Both the position numbers and the translations under genes were made by a program. Of a stretch of DNA of 64,000 bases, positions 12,301 to 23,206 are shown one piece after another (position 1 is the stretch's first letter; each line of letters opens with the position of its first letter). Origin of the DNA: Calamus simplicifolius. Lineage: Eukaryota > Streptophyta > Magnoliopsida > Arecales > Arecaceae. The DNA is taken from NCBI GenBank assembly GCA_900491605.1, contig UESW01000102.1, positions 30,590-94,589 on the forward strand. The letters are read 5' to 3'. The notes beneath the pieces are model-generated. The model saw nothing but the letters and a program-made list of their open reading frames with translations, did no database searches and had not been told where the DNA came from.

Positions 12301-15300
12301 CTTTGGGAATTAATTCCGAAGAAGCCGTTTCTTTTTGGGAATTAATTTCGTCTTGGAAGCAGAAGCGGGCGGTGATTTCATGCAACGGACGGAAGGTCCA
12401 CACGGGTGGAGGAGAAGTCCGTGAGAAGACGTGGATGCTGTCTCTCCAAGAGAACGCACGAACGCACGGAAGGTATCTCACGAAAGCCTACGCATGGATG
12501 AGGAGGAAAAAAAGAACGCAGGGGTTAAATCCAACAAAGAAGGATTAGGATTTAATAAAAATCCTACAAGAATAAAAGGGGTTGTGGGGTTTTGAACCAA
12601 AGACCAAAGGGTTCAAGAGTAAACGCTTTACCGTACACAATCTTGAATTTTGGATCAAAAGACTACACACCTAATTGTTGACAACGGGTGAAAGCCCAGG
12701 TTTCTTCTCCAGCGAGATTGTTCCCACTGCTGTTCATCAAGGATTAAACCCCAACAAGTGGTATCAGAGCCTGGTTCAGCAAGGTTCAGAAACAAGAAGC
12801 TGTTTGGAGATCTTATAGCCTGGTTCAGGAACGAGCCTGGTTGATTCAGAAACAAGAAGTTGTTTGGAGATCTTAAAGCCTGCCTGGTTCAGAAACAAAA
12901 TAAGTTTTTGGAGATCTTCAAAGGGTTGAAACAATTTCAACAAGGTCCATCAAGGTACTTCTTAATTTTTAAAAATTATTTTGTACTATTTTTTTAGTTG
13001 AGATCGAGCCATCGGTAGTAGCATAAAAATAGATTTTGAAAAGTTTGATGGGAAGAAAAGTTTCTCCATGTGGAAAGTCCGGGTAGAGGATCTTTTTGTG
13101 CAACTGGGTTTAGATCTGGCTTTGGAGGAAAGACTAGATGGGATGACAGATAAGCAGTGGATGTTGTTGGAGAAGAAGGCATGTTCAATGATCAGGGGAT
13201 GTCTGGCGGATTCAGTCCTTTATTCAGTGCTAGAGGAGAAGGCCCGAAGGGACTCTGGTTGAAGTTGCAAGCCCTCTATATGGGGAAGAATATGTGCAAT
13301 AAGTTGATGTTGAAGAAGCGCCTCTACAGCCTTTGGATGTTAGAAGGTGGAGATGTACTGGGCCATATCCAGGTGTTCGATCAGGTGAGCAATGAATTGT
13401 TGAATGTCGGGATTAAGATGGAAGAGGAAGATAAGACACTTTTGCTATTATGTTCGCTGCCCATATCACATACTCATTGGTCACGATGCTGCTCTACGGG
13501 AAGGAGATATTATTCTATGAAGATATTATCTCGGTGCTTCGGACAAATGAGCAGAGGGAGAGGATGACCAAAGAAGATGTTCCCCAGGAGGGTCTATCAG
13601 TTGGAAAAAGGTCAGGCAGAGGCAGGGACAAGAGCAGGCCTAGGGGACGGTTACAGTTAGAAAGGCTAAGTGCTACAAGTATGGTGAGGCAGGACATTTT
13701 AAAAGGGATTGTCCTAAGTTGAAAAAGGAAAAAAAGGAAGGATCTGAATCTGTGAGCACAATTGTAGGCCAGGAGGTGGAGGATGATCTCTTGGTGGTAT
13801 CAGATGATCACAGTCACAGTACAGAGATGTGGACCTTGGATTCAGCCTGTTCTCATCATTACACTCCCAACCGGTCATGGTTCAGTACTTACACAGAGGT
13901 TGATGAGGGGTGTGTGACTCTTGGAGATGATCACCCTTGCAAGGTGGAAGGGATTGGCACAATGAGGGTGAGAATGTTTGATGGCATGGTGCGCACTCTT
14001 ACCAGCGTGAAGCATATCCCAGAACTCAAGAAAAATTAGTGTCACTGGGGTACCTGGAGCAGACTGGATACAGCTTCAGCAGTCATGCCAGGAGTGGAGT
14101 TCTGAACATCTCCAATGGAGCTATGGTGGTGATGAGAGGAAGAAGCTGGAGAACAACCTATACAGGTTGGAGGGCTCTGTGGTGACAGAAAATCTGAGAT
14201 AGCAGCTGTGGAACAGGATCCTCGATGTGTACAGGATGTGGCATTACCGCTAGGCCACATGGGAGACAGGGGATGAAAGAACTGAGTAAGAGAGGACTAC
14301 TTCCAGACCTGAGTGATGGAGTCATGGAGATTTGTGAGCCATGTCAGATGGGGAAGCAGAGGAGTGTGCAGTCTTGGTCAGCACAGTTAGGAGTGCAGAA
14401 CCCCTGGAGTTAGTACATATGGATGTTTGGGACCAGCCCCGGTTTCTGTAAGGAATGGGGCCAGATACTTCTTTATCTTGATAGATGATTTCTCAGGAAA
14501 GCAGTGGATCTACTTCATGAAGGAGAAATAAGAGATCTTCACCAAGTTTAGAATCTGAAAGGTTGTGGTGGAGAAGGGTAGTGTGAAGTGAGTACACCAG
14601 CAGGGAGTGAGATTTTGTGAGAGTGGGGCATCAAAAGGAACTTCTCGGTAATGAAACTTCTCAACAGGAAGGGATGGCTGAGAGAATGAACAGAACACTA
14701 TTGAAAAAAGCAAGGTGCTTGAGGCTACAGGCAGGGCTTCCAAAGATGTTCTGGGTTGACGCAGTAGGTGTAGCCAGTTATTTGGTCAATCGGTCACGCA
14801 CACCAGGTTGAATGGAGGCATTCCAGAGAGATATGGTCCGAGGGAAGATAAGCCTGAACCATCTGAGGGTGTTTGGATGCACGGCATATGTACATGTTGG
14901 TGCTGGGGAGCGGAGTAAGTTGGACGCCAGGTCTAAGAAGATGGTGTTCCTGGGCTACCCGCATGGAATCAAGGGGTATCGGCTATGGGACCCCTTAGAG
15001 AAGAAGGTTGTCATCAGCAGGGATGTGACCTTCGATGAGAGCTCGATCCTTCGGAGCAGAGATGGTACAGATGCATAGCAGCAGGGACTACAAAGGTGGA
15101 ATACGGTAACACTAGTCAGATGACCTCCTACACAGTCGTACCATTTGCTAGTGGACCAGGAGGATTTGAGATTCAGGTGGATAGGACTGACAGAGGGGTC
15201 AAAAGCTAGGAAGTTCAGCAGGATGCAGCTGAGCAGAGGACTCAAGAGGATGCAGCTGGGCAGGGAACTGATACTGGGATCGCACTGCATAGGCCCAAGA

Positions 15301-17505
15301 GAAACGTGCGACTATCAGTTCGATACGGCTTCGAGGATTCGGTGTCATTTGCTCTGGTGACATTGAATGAAGACCCTTACACCTATGAGGAGGCTGTGGA
15401 GAGCCAAGTCAGCTAGGATAGAGATAGGTGGGTCCAGGCTATGGCAGAAGATGCAGGCTATGGCAGAGGAGATGCAGTCTCTCTACAGGACTGGCACGTG
15501 GCAGGTGGTCCAGCTGCCACAAGCAAAGAAACCCATTGATTGCAAATGGGTTATCATCGCAAGAAAGGGCTTTCAGAGCAAGGAGGTATCAGGTACAAGG
15601 CAGGACTAGTGGCCAGAGAATACTTTTAGAAGGAAGGCTTCGACTACAGAGAGCATATGGAAGAAGGTGGAGTGGAGCTGGTGAAGGTACATACCAAGAA
15701 GAACTCAGCAATACATTGACCAAGGTTTTTCACGGGACAGCTTTCATAGGGATTGCAGCTGATGGATACGGCGGACGTGCTGAGGCCTTGAAAGCCCAAG
15801 GTGGAGATTGTTGGGTCTGGTGTGGTGCTATCAAGGCCCAGGAGGGCTAACTTGTATTGGGCTGAGTTTAAGTCCAAGGGTTGAGATTAAATCAAGTCAC
15901 GGTGTACACGGGCTTGGGGATTAGTTTAATCTCATTAGGTTAGTCCAAGTTTTTGTTGAGTCTGGGCCTGGCCTACCTCGTGAATGTATTTAAACTCTAG
16001 TTGCTAGGGTTTGGATGGAATAGAGAACATATTCTTTCTTTTAGAAATTCTTTCTCATCACAAGGCGGCAGCCCTATCCTCTCTCGTCTCCTCTCTCAGC
16101 CCTTCTCTCGTCTCCTCTCTCAGCCCTATCTTCTCTCGTCTCCTCTCTTCCCCTTCTTCTGCGTTCTCTTGGAACGGTGGCAGCCAGGTTACGTGCCTAG
16201 GACGTGAAGACGTGAGCGAAAGAAAGGATTCTCAATAGAAAAAAGCTGTCGTTTCTTTGGGAATTAATTCCGAAAGAAACCGTTTCTTTTTGGGAATTAA
16301 TTTCGTCTTGGAAGAAGAAGTGGACGGTGATTTCACGCAAGGATGTAAGGCAGTGATTTCACGCAAGGATGCAAGGTCCACGCGTGGAGGAGGAGAAGCC
16401 CGTGAGAAAAAAGAACGCATTGAAGTAGGGTTGAAGTAGGGGTTAAATCCAGCAAGGAAGGATTAGGATTTAATAAAAATCCTGCAAGAATAAAAGGGGG
16501 GGTTTTGAACCAAAGACCAAAGGGTTATCGCTGCACCAATCTTGAATTTTGGATCAAAAGACTGCACACCTAATTATTGATAACGGATGAAAGCTCAGGT
16601 TTCTTCTTCAATGAGGTTGTTCCCCATGCTGTTCATCAAGGCTTAAATCCCAACAGAAATTTCATACTATCTTATTCATCAATGTATATGTAAAAAATTT
16701 TAGTCCTCTAAGAAATGAAAATCTATACAACTGGTCTTGAGATTTAGCCATTCAAAGGAACTGGAGCTAAAGAAGCTCTCATATCTGAAAATATCCACAA
16801 GAGATGCAGATCCAAGAGGCAAAGCTGGTAACAATTTTTGTTTGTCGGACCAAGAGGCGAATCTTATGTTCATAAAAGATTTGTCCAAAATCATGATTTA
16901 ATATATGTTCTAAGTTACAAACAACAAATTAAAAAAATCCAGTTAAAAAAATTGCAATTGAAACGTAAGAGCATAAAAATCCAGGAAATTCACAAAGATG
17001 AGTGGGCATCAACCAGCTCCAATCCAGAAATAAAAACCCAAAAAAAAAAAAACAAACAAACACCACAACACAACTTCCAATAGAAATAGGCCTCCGCGAC
17101 AAGCAACCCAGATTCCGTCTTCTTTTTCTCATAAAACAAATAAAAGAAACGATCGCACTACATGAAACACCCAATCAAAACTCCACACACGTAACACCAC
17201 CATGTTAAAATAAATTAAACACGAATCTCGTCGCACTCCAACCAAAGACCAGCTTAATGCATCGCATAAAATCCCCCTCATAAAATCCCAAAGATCAAAA
17301 TAAAACGCACCAAACAAGGAAACAACACCAAAAAAACAAAGAAACCAACGATAGCGTACATTAAAGATGAGATTTTTGTTGGTAGACTCGAAGGCGAGCC
17401 CTCCCCGGAAATGGATGTTCCACACCAGCACCAGCACCGCCGCCGCCGCGGCCAGCACGTGCGACGAGAACGTGAACGGCAACGCCCTCACCCGAGTCCC
17501 GCCAT
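7314..17505 (-). CDS. CYB561: Cytochrome b561, transmembrane ascorbate oxidoreductase (4 exons)
   Basis: Plant cytochrome b561 carries electrons from cytosolic ascorbate across a membrane through two haems. Some plant members act at the tonoplast. Joining 17360-17505, 11038-11086, 10743-10942 and 7314-7625 gives about 235 residues, the usual family length. All introns have GT-AG borders and compatible phases. The haem-ligand histidines are seen as VHP (about residue 51), KVVH (84), YSLHSW (118) and LPWH (157). Lys81, His106 and the LRRGALPWH stretch fit known ascorbate-side and lumenal positions. About six hydrophobic helices are visible. Odd: the expected ATG at 17505 opens MAGLG and then hits TGA unless one G is added at 17491-17493, so the in-frame upstream sequence has no ATG. 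Either the allele is damaged or the base is missing from the assembly. Intron 1 holds a Copia insertion. Identity is confident; functionality is not. Confidence 0.92.
7769..7809. repeat. Homopolymer pair C29 followed by A12
   Basis: Twenty-nine cytosines (7769-7797) run directly into twelve adenines (7798-7809) inside intron 3. Such runs are prone to length error in sequencing and assembly. Confidence 0.95.
9014..9100 (+). mobile_element. SINE 3'-end fragment (Au-SINE-like)
   Basis: The stretch with GGAGCAGAGCGAGG, then GTCGACCCCATGTAGTTGGG and ATAAAGGCTTAGATG, ending in a short GAGTT repeat, resembles the 3' end of plant Au-type SINEs. The tRNA-like 5' part with A and B boxes is not evident, so it is probably 5'-truncated. 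Confidence 0.5.
9352..9384. repeat. (TC)n microsatellite
   Basis: Sixteen or so perfect TC units within intron 3 of cytochrome b561. Confidence 0.95.
9876..10125. repeat. Purine-rich low-complexity tract
   Basis: About 250 bp of almost pure GA/AA sequence on the plus strand. It produces long spurious Phe/Ser-rich open frames on the minus strand. It is intronic and not coding. Confidence 0.8.
10743..10942 (-). CDS. CYB561: Cytochrome b561 exon 3
   Basis: A 200-bp exon encoding AIMSYKAFPGN, then KVVHLVLHAIALVLGAVGIY and FKFHNESGIDNLYSLHSW to GIQ. It carries haem ligands at the KVVH and SLHSW motifs. Acceptor ATTTGCAG lies at 10943-10950 and donor GTAAAT at 10742 downward; it ends in phase 0. 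Intron 2 is only 95 bp. Confidence 0.95.
11038..11086 (-). CDS. CYB561: Cytochrome b561 exon 2
   Basis: A 49-bp exon encoding VHPVLMTIGFIIMGSE, including the first haem ligand His in VHP. It is bounded by acceptor TTTTTGCAG at 11087-11095 and donor GTAAGC at 11037 downward. It ends in phase 1; the G completes an Ala codon with exon 3. Confidence 0.93.
11899..12756 (+). repeat. 5' LTR of intronic Copia element
   Basis: 858 bp, TGTTGGGCCTGG to ACCCCAACA, followed after two bases by the primer-binding site. It contains TATTTAAACTC near 12080 as a possible promoter box and matches 15809-16655 with scattered substitutions and indels. Confidence 0.92.
13010..15620 (+). pseudogene. Tork-type gag-pol remnant, RT and RNase H deleted
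   Basis: Order seen: gag from about 13030 (FEKFDGKKSFSMWKV), with a frame change near 13250; a zinc knuckle at about 13668-13725 reading CYKYGEAGHFKRDC, where the second Cys is Tyr; a protease at about 13830 reading LDSACSHH, where DSGA-type catalysis is altered to DSAC; a GAG-pre-integrase zinc region (about 14225-14410, CEPCQMGKQ); an integrase core with a shortened middle and the GMAERMNRT motif near 14670; a stop at about 14809; the FGCTAYVH region and SRDVTFDE to 15050; and an RT start (WQVVQLPQAKKP, CKWVI) near 15500. No YVDD box or RNase H precedes the 3' LTR. Non-autonomous and dead. Confidence 0.85.
15809..16655 (+). repeat. 3' LTR of intronic Copia element
   Basis: 847 bp copy of the 5' LTR, preceded by the purine-rich AAGGTGGAGAT. 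It differs by many transitions and by local duplications of a TCTCGTCTCCTCTCTCAGCC-like segment around 16079-16150. Confidence 0.92.
17360..17505 (-). CDS. CYB561: Cytochrome b561 exon 1 (with apparent 1-bp deletion)
   Basis: Codes for the N-terminus and first membrane helix (VRALPFTFSSHVLAAAAAVL), then WNIHFRGGLAF and STNKNLIFN. It ends at codon Asn with donor GTACGC (17359 downward), phase 0. Relatives known to me start MAVG or similar followed by a LRATPLT-like stretch, which matches an ATG at 17505 if one G is restored in the 17491-17493 run. Without it, the reading frame has no ATG back to the stop at 17636-17638. Confidence 0.85.
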
Positions 17506-18000
17506 CTCTTCTCCCTTCCGCTCCTCCGCCTTCGCGCACAGCACGAGATCGCCGTCCGAGACCCCGGCCTTTGCACGCGGGGTATTTTATAATCGAGGAA
17601 CCGGATGCCGCGAGATCTGGGTCGTCCGATGTCCATCAATTTAGGAGGAGCGCATCAGATTCCGCACTCGTGGGTGGGCCCACATTCAGCTCTTTTGTTC
17701 CAGCACGTGCGAGTGCCGGACTGTGATGAGGAGAGGTCCACCGGTTGAACGGCGAGCAATGAGCGCTACTAATTGGAAGGGTCGAGAATGGTCCATCATT
17801 ATTCACTGGTGGGCTTCGGCGATGACGTAATGGCGGGCGGTAGGTAGCGAAGCAACGATCGATAGACTCGAGATCCGCTACAGTTGACGGTTTAGGCTCT
17901 GCATATCTGACACGTGTCGTCAGCTTCCTTAACAGTTATCCGGAATGAAGCCTATGAGCGGGGCGGAAAAAGAGACCCAACGGTTGGACCGATCCATGTT
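17506..18000 (-). promoter_or_regulatory. Upstream flank / 5' UTR of cytochrome b561
   Basis: GC-rich compared with neighbouring DNA. It contains two CACGTG G-boxes (17704-17709 and 17911-17916, the latter inside the palindrome GACACGTGTC, ABRE-like) and a TGACGTAA bZIP core at 17823-17830. The part from 17760 to 17910 recurs at 3633-3795. No clear TATA box was identified. Light, ABA or stress responsiveness would be an inference from the G-box/ABRE only. Confidence 0.6.
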
Positions 18001-18005
18001 TCTAA

Positions 18006-18158
18006 GAAATGTCTTTTTGTACAGCCTCTGTTGCACAAAGGATGCACACTGAAAACACGTATTGGTCATACATTCATGCTATTATGAACATACGATAAAT
18101 ATGCATATTCGATGCGAGCTTTTATGCATCAAAAAGATGATGCATAAAAACTTTTTCC
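18006..18158. mobile_element. Possible Mutator-like MITE (diverged)
   Basis: Ends read GAAATGTCTTTTTGTAC and, inverted, GGAAAAAGTTTTTATGC. The interior has TTGCACAAAGGATGCAC and two TGATGCATAAAA-type dyads, like the better-preserved elements at 52462-52676 and 53975-54167. The flanking 9-mers match only imperfectly, so the borders are tentative. Confidence 0.35.
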
Positions 18159-18278
18159 TACTCTAAAAAGTTTTGAATTTGATTTAAATAGGCTGAAATC
18201 ATAAACAAATCAATCCGTCTATATTTATATATATTATATTAAATAAATTGAGTTTGAGTTTAATATTTTGTTTAAGTA

Positions 18279-19127
18279 TATTATCGTCAAATCACGTTCT
18301 CGAACGCCGAGTAATGAAAAAGATCGAAAGGATCAATGGCTGGAGAATCTTTCAATGCCTCCTCATCGACAAGATTATTGCAAGAAAGTCTCCGAGGACC
18401 GGGTAGTGAAGACCCTCTGACGCTAAGTAAGCAACTTGGGAAACATTGAAGAAGAAAGAGCTAAAAGAATTAGTTTAAAAAACTTAGAGTTCCAGAGATC
18501 CCCTCTCGTCTCTCGTTATGAGCAAAGGTTCTTATACCTATCCGAAGGTCCCGTTTACTCTCTTATGGAAGGTTGTTGATTCCGAGACTATTGTCTGGTA
18601 GTGGACAGATGGCAAGGCTGATAAGGATAGATTGTAACAACCACTGAGCACGTCAGAGGTGGCCCACCCTGCCAATCCTCTACCAGACACGGTGCCACAA
18701 GTGGTAGGTGGGCCCAGTTATGTCAGGCGTGCACCGTAATGGATAGTGGTCACACGGTTGCAGGTAGTTAGTGGGCCACGTGGCAATTACAGGTGGTTAG
18801 TGGGCCATGTGGCGATTGCAATCCGAGGTCGAGGGGACACTGGAGTCCGAAGCCGAGGGGACCCTGGAGCCTAAGGCCAAGGGGGACCTGGAGTCCGAGG
18901 CCAAGAGGGACCTGGAGTCCAAGGCCGAGGAAACCTGGAGTCCAAAGTCGAGGGGACTCTGGAGTCCGAGACCGAGGTGGACTTGGAGTCCGAAGCCGAG
19001 AGGGACCTGGAGTCCGAGGCCGAGAGAGACATGGAGTCCGAGGCCGAGAGAGACATGGAGTCCGAGGCCGAGGAGACCTGAAATCTAAGGCCGAGGGAGA
19101 CCTGGAGTACGAGGTCGAGGTTCCGTT
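18279..19127 (-). repeat. Tat 3' LTR, left part (interrupted)
   Basis: Matches 42072-42890, e.g. TCACGTTC-TCGAACGCCGAG near 18291, the AACTTGGGAAACA segment and GGTTAGTGGGCCA. It breaks off at GAGGTCGAGGTTCCG, where the insert begins. The 18800-19120 part is a minisatellite of GGAGTCCGAGGCCGAG-type units. Confidence 0.88.
18825..19120. repeat. Minisatellite in Tat 3' LTR (GAGTCCGAGGCCGAG units)
   Basis: About twelve imperfect units of roughly 24 bp built from GGAGTCCGAGGCCGAGGG plus a short spacer. The same array is in the other LTR at about 42622-42890 with a different unit number. It is open in several frames on both strands but is repetitive and not a gene. Confidence 0.85.
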
Positions 19128-20559
19128 TGTAACATCCTGAAAATCTTATAATTTATTGAAAATATTAATGACATTTTTATTTGAAATAAAAATCAGGGAG
19201 TTTCAGTGAAGTATGGGTGTGTTGGCCTTTTGATAAATGTAAAGAGAAGAAATTTTGGAGTAAATGAGTATATTTTTGAGTGTTAATGAGTTTGATTTAA
19301 GAAATTGAGAGATTTAAGTTTTAATGGGCTTAAATCACAAGAAAAATCAAGTTTAGTTTGAGTTTTATCCTTAAGCGATGTTTTTAGTAATTAGAGTTGA
19401 CTCTAATTGGAGTGGAGTCGATTTTGGCATGGTTTTAAACTTTCAGTATGCTTTAGAGTCGACACCTGCATAGGGGTATCGATACCTGCAGAGAAAATAG
19501 AAGGTTAACATTTCTGCTGCAATATTAGAGCCGACACCAATTTTCTGGAGTCGACACCTATTTTTGCTGGAGCCGACACTAAATCTGTTGGAGCCGACTC
19601 TAAGACGACAGATTTTCTGGGTTAAAATTTGGAAATTTCATATTTATTCCGTTTTAAGTCCGATTTGAGTGCCGTTTAAACCGTTGGATTTCTAAAATTG
19701 AGCTCTTCAAGTTGGTATAGTATTTTCTTAGAAATGTTGCATAAAAGGATTGATTTAAATAAAAATGATAATCTGGGCTATAAATCGATTAAAAAAATGC
19801 TATGTTAGGGGCAAAATTGGAAAAGGCTCTGATGTTAATTGCTAATTTTGTTAAGGGCAATTTGGAAAAGAAAATCTAAGGGCAAAATATTATGGTTATA
19901 AGTGAGCCACGTGTTTTCCAAAAAGCATGCGTTAAGAGTGTTTGAGGGCAAAAATGGGAATTTGGCATGCCTTAACCCTTAAGTTTCCCATGACTTGGTC
20001 CCCAAGTCATTAGAGGAAAAGGGAAAAACGTGGGTTCAGCCAAAGAAAAGAAAGAAAGAAAGAGAGAAAGAAAGAAAGAGAGAGGAAGAAAAAGAAGGAG
20101 AAAGAAAGAAGAAGGGAAAGGAAAGCTTGGGTTTGTGATTGACTCCAGGGAAGCTATAGCTTCCCTAAATCTTGCATGACTTTAGATTTTCTTATGATTC
20201 TTATATTTTGAGGCAATAGTGGAAGTAATTTAAGTAGAGAAAGAATGGAAGAAAATAATGAGATATTAGAGGATAGATCATGTATGCATGCATGGTTTCT
20301 TGGGAAAATCTCGTGTGGAGGTGATCCTAATAGCTATCGTATATGTATGTTGACGTAGGTCAAGAGGATTATTTCAGGGAGCCGGAATACTGGAGTTGAG
20401 TACCAGTTGAGGAGTAACCTGCTAAGGTGAGTGGGTTTCTCATCTAGCAACGAAAAGTTAATTTGAGCTACTATAATGAGACTAATACCTAGTTGTGGTA
20501 TGTTATGTTTAGTAGAGTATTATGTATGTTTTAAATCCGAGAAATGAGAACCTAGTATA

Positions 20560-20705
20560 TGATATTTTGATACATGAGTTTTGAGCATGAGTTCTAAGCA
20601 TAAAGAAATAAGTATGAGTTTTGAGCATGAGTTTTAAGCATAAAGAAATAAGCATGAGTTTTGATCATGAGTTTGAGCATAAAGACATAAGCATGAGTTT
20701 CGATA
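20560..20705. repeat. Short tandem repeat in solo-LTR-like insert
   Basis: About three copies of a roughly 45-bp unit with ATGAGTTTTGAGCATGAG and AAGCATAAAGAAATAAG. Confidence 0.75.
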
Positions 20706-21118
20706 AGGGGATTGTTAATGTATACATGACATAATTGCATGATAAAGCTTTACAAATAATGTATGTATCATACTGAGCATCAGGCAGCTATGGGGCTGAT
20801 CACCCTTTAGACTGTACTGTAGCATGAGCATTGCACACTACTATTGAGCCGTCACCTTCTTGCGAATAGATCGTACGATGAACCCCAGAATTAGGGGTGA
20901 GTGCACGCTTGACCAGGCTAGTGGGGCAGATTGTGAGCAGCCCATGGGGGCATAAATTATAGCTCAGTAGAGCTAGTTACTATATATAGCCCACGGGGAT
21001 AGAGAGAAAATCCGAGGTTTCAGGGTTAAGGAACAAAGCACTTTGTCGGATGAACCGCACGGGTAAGGGGTGCTATTTGTGCGGGGATCCTATTGCTAGT
21101 CACGCACCCAATGAGAGT

Positions 21119-22542
21119 TGTTGTCCCATATAGCAACCCAAGAGGGGGGGGGTTGAATTGGGTTTTTAAAAAAATTTTAACACTTTTGAAGTAAAACCCC
21201 AACTTAAAATAAATCACAGATATGCAATAGTTAAGACAGAATATGCAAGGTGAAGATGAAGAGGAAGAGACAAAGAGACAAGCACGGTAAACACTGAAAT
21301 TTTATAGTGGTTCGGTGTACCTACACCTATGTCCACTCCCAAGTACCTCTTGGGTCCACACTATAATCAACCTTGATTACAGCAGAGTTGTTTTACAAGA
21401 TCACAACTCAAACTTGTTGTTTTCCGAGGTGCACAACGAACCCAGCTGGTTTCCAAGGTTCACCAGCACAAAACCTTACACACAAACAACTGCTTGCACA
21501 AGGCAAACTGCCTCAACTGATTCAATCACTTGATTGACTCAGTTCACAAGAAGAATAAAAATGTTTGATACAATAACTGCTCCTTAAATGAGCAAATAAG
21601 ACAAGTTAACTAATCAAACAAAGAGATAGAAATAAAAGCCTGATTTGCAGATTTCTATGGCTTGATTCTTCTCCTCTTTCTTGCTTTTGAATGGATCTTC
21701 CTTGAGTATTCTCTTAAAGCTCGGAAGAATAGTTGAAGAACAGAAACTAGGGCTAGTTTGTTTGCTTCTTCAAACTTGAAAATCTACTCAAAATGAAAGT
21801 GTGAAGATTAGGGATTTCTCTCTTTTCTCTCAGGGAATCAATACAATCTTTCCTTTGATTTTTCCCTCTGATTTTCTCTCGGATTTTTCTCTTCTTTTTC
21901 TTCTCTATTTTCTTGTTTTTCTCTCCTTTTAAATAGTCATATTCATCATCCTTTTATAGATCCTTCCAATACTAAGAATAGATGAAAACTATCCATTAGA
22001 ATCAAAGTGGAAGAAAAGTTAGGAACAAATAAGGTAATAGCCGTTGAGATTTAAAGTAAAAAGTAGGTTTAGAGACGTTCTGACACATCTGAAAGTCGGT
22101 TTTGACAATCTGGAGTCGGCTCTGACTTTCCTGGGGTCGACTCTAACTTGAAATCCCCAAACAGTCCAATTTGGAGTCTGCTCTAACTTTTTGAGTCAAC
22201 ACATTTTGCTTCTGGAGTCGACTCTAACTTTTATGGGGTCGACTCTAATTTGAGACCCGAAAAACCATCTTTCTATTTTTCTGTTGGAGTCGACTCTACA
22301 GGTTCCAGGTGTCGACTCTAGTCCGTGCCGTTTTCCGGAGTCAACTCTGTAATTCTAGGTGTCGACTCTAATGTCTACAATTTTACCTTGACATTAGAAT
22401 TGAACTCCGAACTTGATTTCTCTCGAGATTTTGATCATTTAAACAAGTTATAAACTGAAACATTTAATCAAAATCATTAGTAATTTCATGAGTTATACTC
22501 AAATAGTTTTGTTTATCATCAAAATTAATAATTGGGTCAACA
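21119..22542 (-). repeat. 3' LTR of SIRE element
   Basis: 1424 bp. On the plus strand it reads TGTTGTCCCATATAGC to GGGTCAACA. It carries an array of GAGTCGACTC-like palindromes at about 22130-22370. Confidence 0.94.
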
Positions 22543-22681
22543 ATCTCCCCCTTTTTGATGATGATAAAAACTTTGAGTATATGCATTAGAATTCATAAAC
22601 ATTGTAAACCTTATCAAGATTTTAAATTTGTTCAATTTAAGATATAAGCCACAGTTTCAAAGTAAGCAAAATTGAAACATA

Positions 22682-22684
<3 letters not shown>

Positions 22685-22742
<58 letters not shown>
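22685..22742. repeat. (TA)n microsatellite
   Basis: About 29 TA units just inside the SIRE element, next to its 3' LTR. It gives a spurious Ile/Tyr open frame. Confidence 0.95.
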
Positions 22743-22746
<4 letters not shown>

Positions 22747-23206
22747 CGCTCTCCCCCAGCATAATGTAACTCCCCTTTCTCTATGCATATTTCTTTTAGA
22801 TTGAATGTATTCTCATTCTCTCTCTCCATGATACCATTTTTTCTTTCTCTTATGCATATACAATACTTCTTTTCTCCCCCTTTTTTGTTATCAACAAAAA
22901 GGTGAAAAACAATTGTATAACGAATTTTAAGGTGATATTCAGATTCAGAATAATTGAAGAGAAGAGTAAATATTCTAAGATTTTCATTCATTGCAACCAT
23001 CATTGTATCAAACATTCAAACATTTTTTTCATTACATTAAAACATTTCATTACATCAATTACCAAGATATAAAAGAGTAAACATCCTAAGTACAAGCTAT
23101 CAACATAATATAAAAGCTAAGTTTGATTGGACATGAACATAAAAGCTGATTGGGATTTGACTTGAGTTGGCTTGGATAGATATCAAAATAGAAAGTAGAA
23201 GGTCAA

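Larger units (their letters stand above)
11899..16655 (+). mobile_element. Degenerate Tork-type Copia LTR retrotransposon in intron
   Basis: Complete at the ends. It has two LTRs beginning TGTTGGG and ending CCCAACA, a primer-binding site TGGTATCAGAGC (initiator-Met tRNA) at 12759-12770, a purine tract before 15809, and a perfect 5-bp target duplication GAAAT (11894-11898 and 16656-16660). It lies antisense to the host gene. Gag resembles the Tnt1/Tork type (RVEDLFVQ, LYMGKN, LKKRLYSL, GIKMEEEDK). The internal region is broken by frameshifts and lacks most of RT and all of RNase H. Confidence 0.93.
11087..17359 (-). other. Cytochrome b561 intron 1 (6.3 kb) split by a Copia element
   Basis: Donor GTACGC follows exon 1 and acceptor TTTTTGCAG precedes exon 2. 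Removing the 4757-bp retroelement and one copy of the 5-bp target duplication leaves an intron of about 1.5 kb. The remaining flanks are AT-rich and non-coding. Confidence 0.88.

Noticed and set aside
18793..19140. Arg/Gly/Pro-rich and Ser/Asp-rich open frames
   Set aside because: They are translations of the LTR minisatellite in different frames.
20881..21118. Coding region of a Gypsy chromovirus next to the TGTAACATCC end
   Set aside because: No gag or pol motifs occur in the 3 kb of non-Copia sequence of this insert, so it is treated as a solo LTR and not a complete element.
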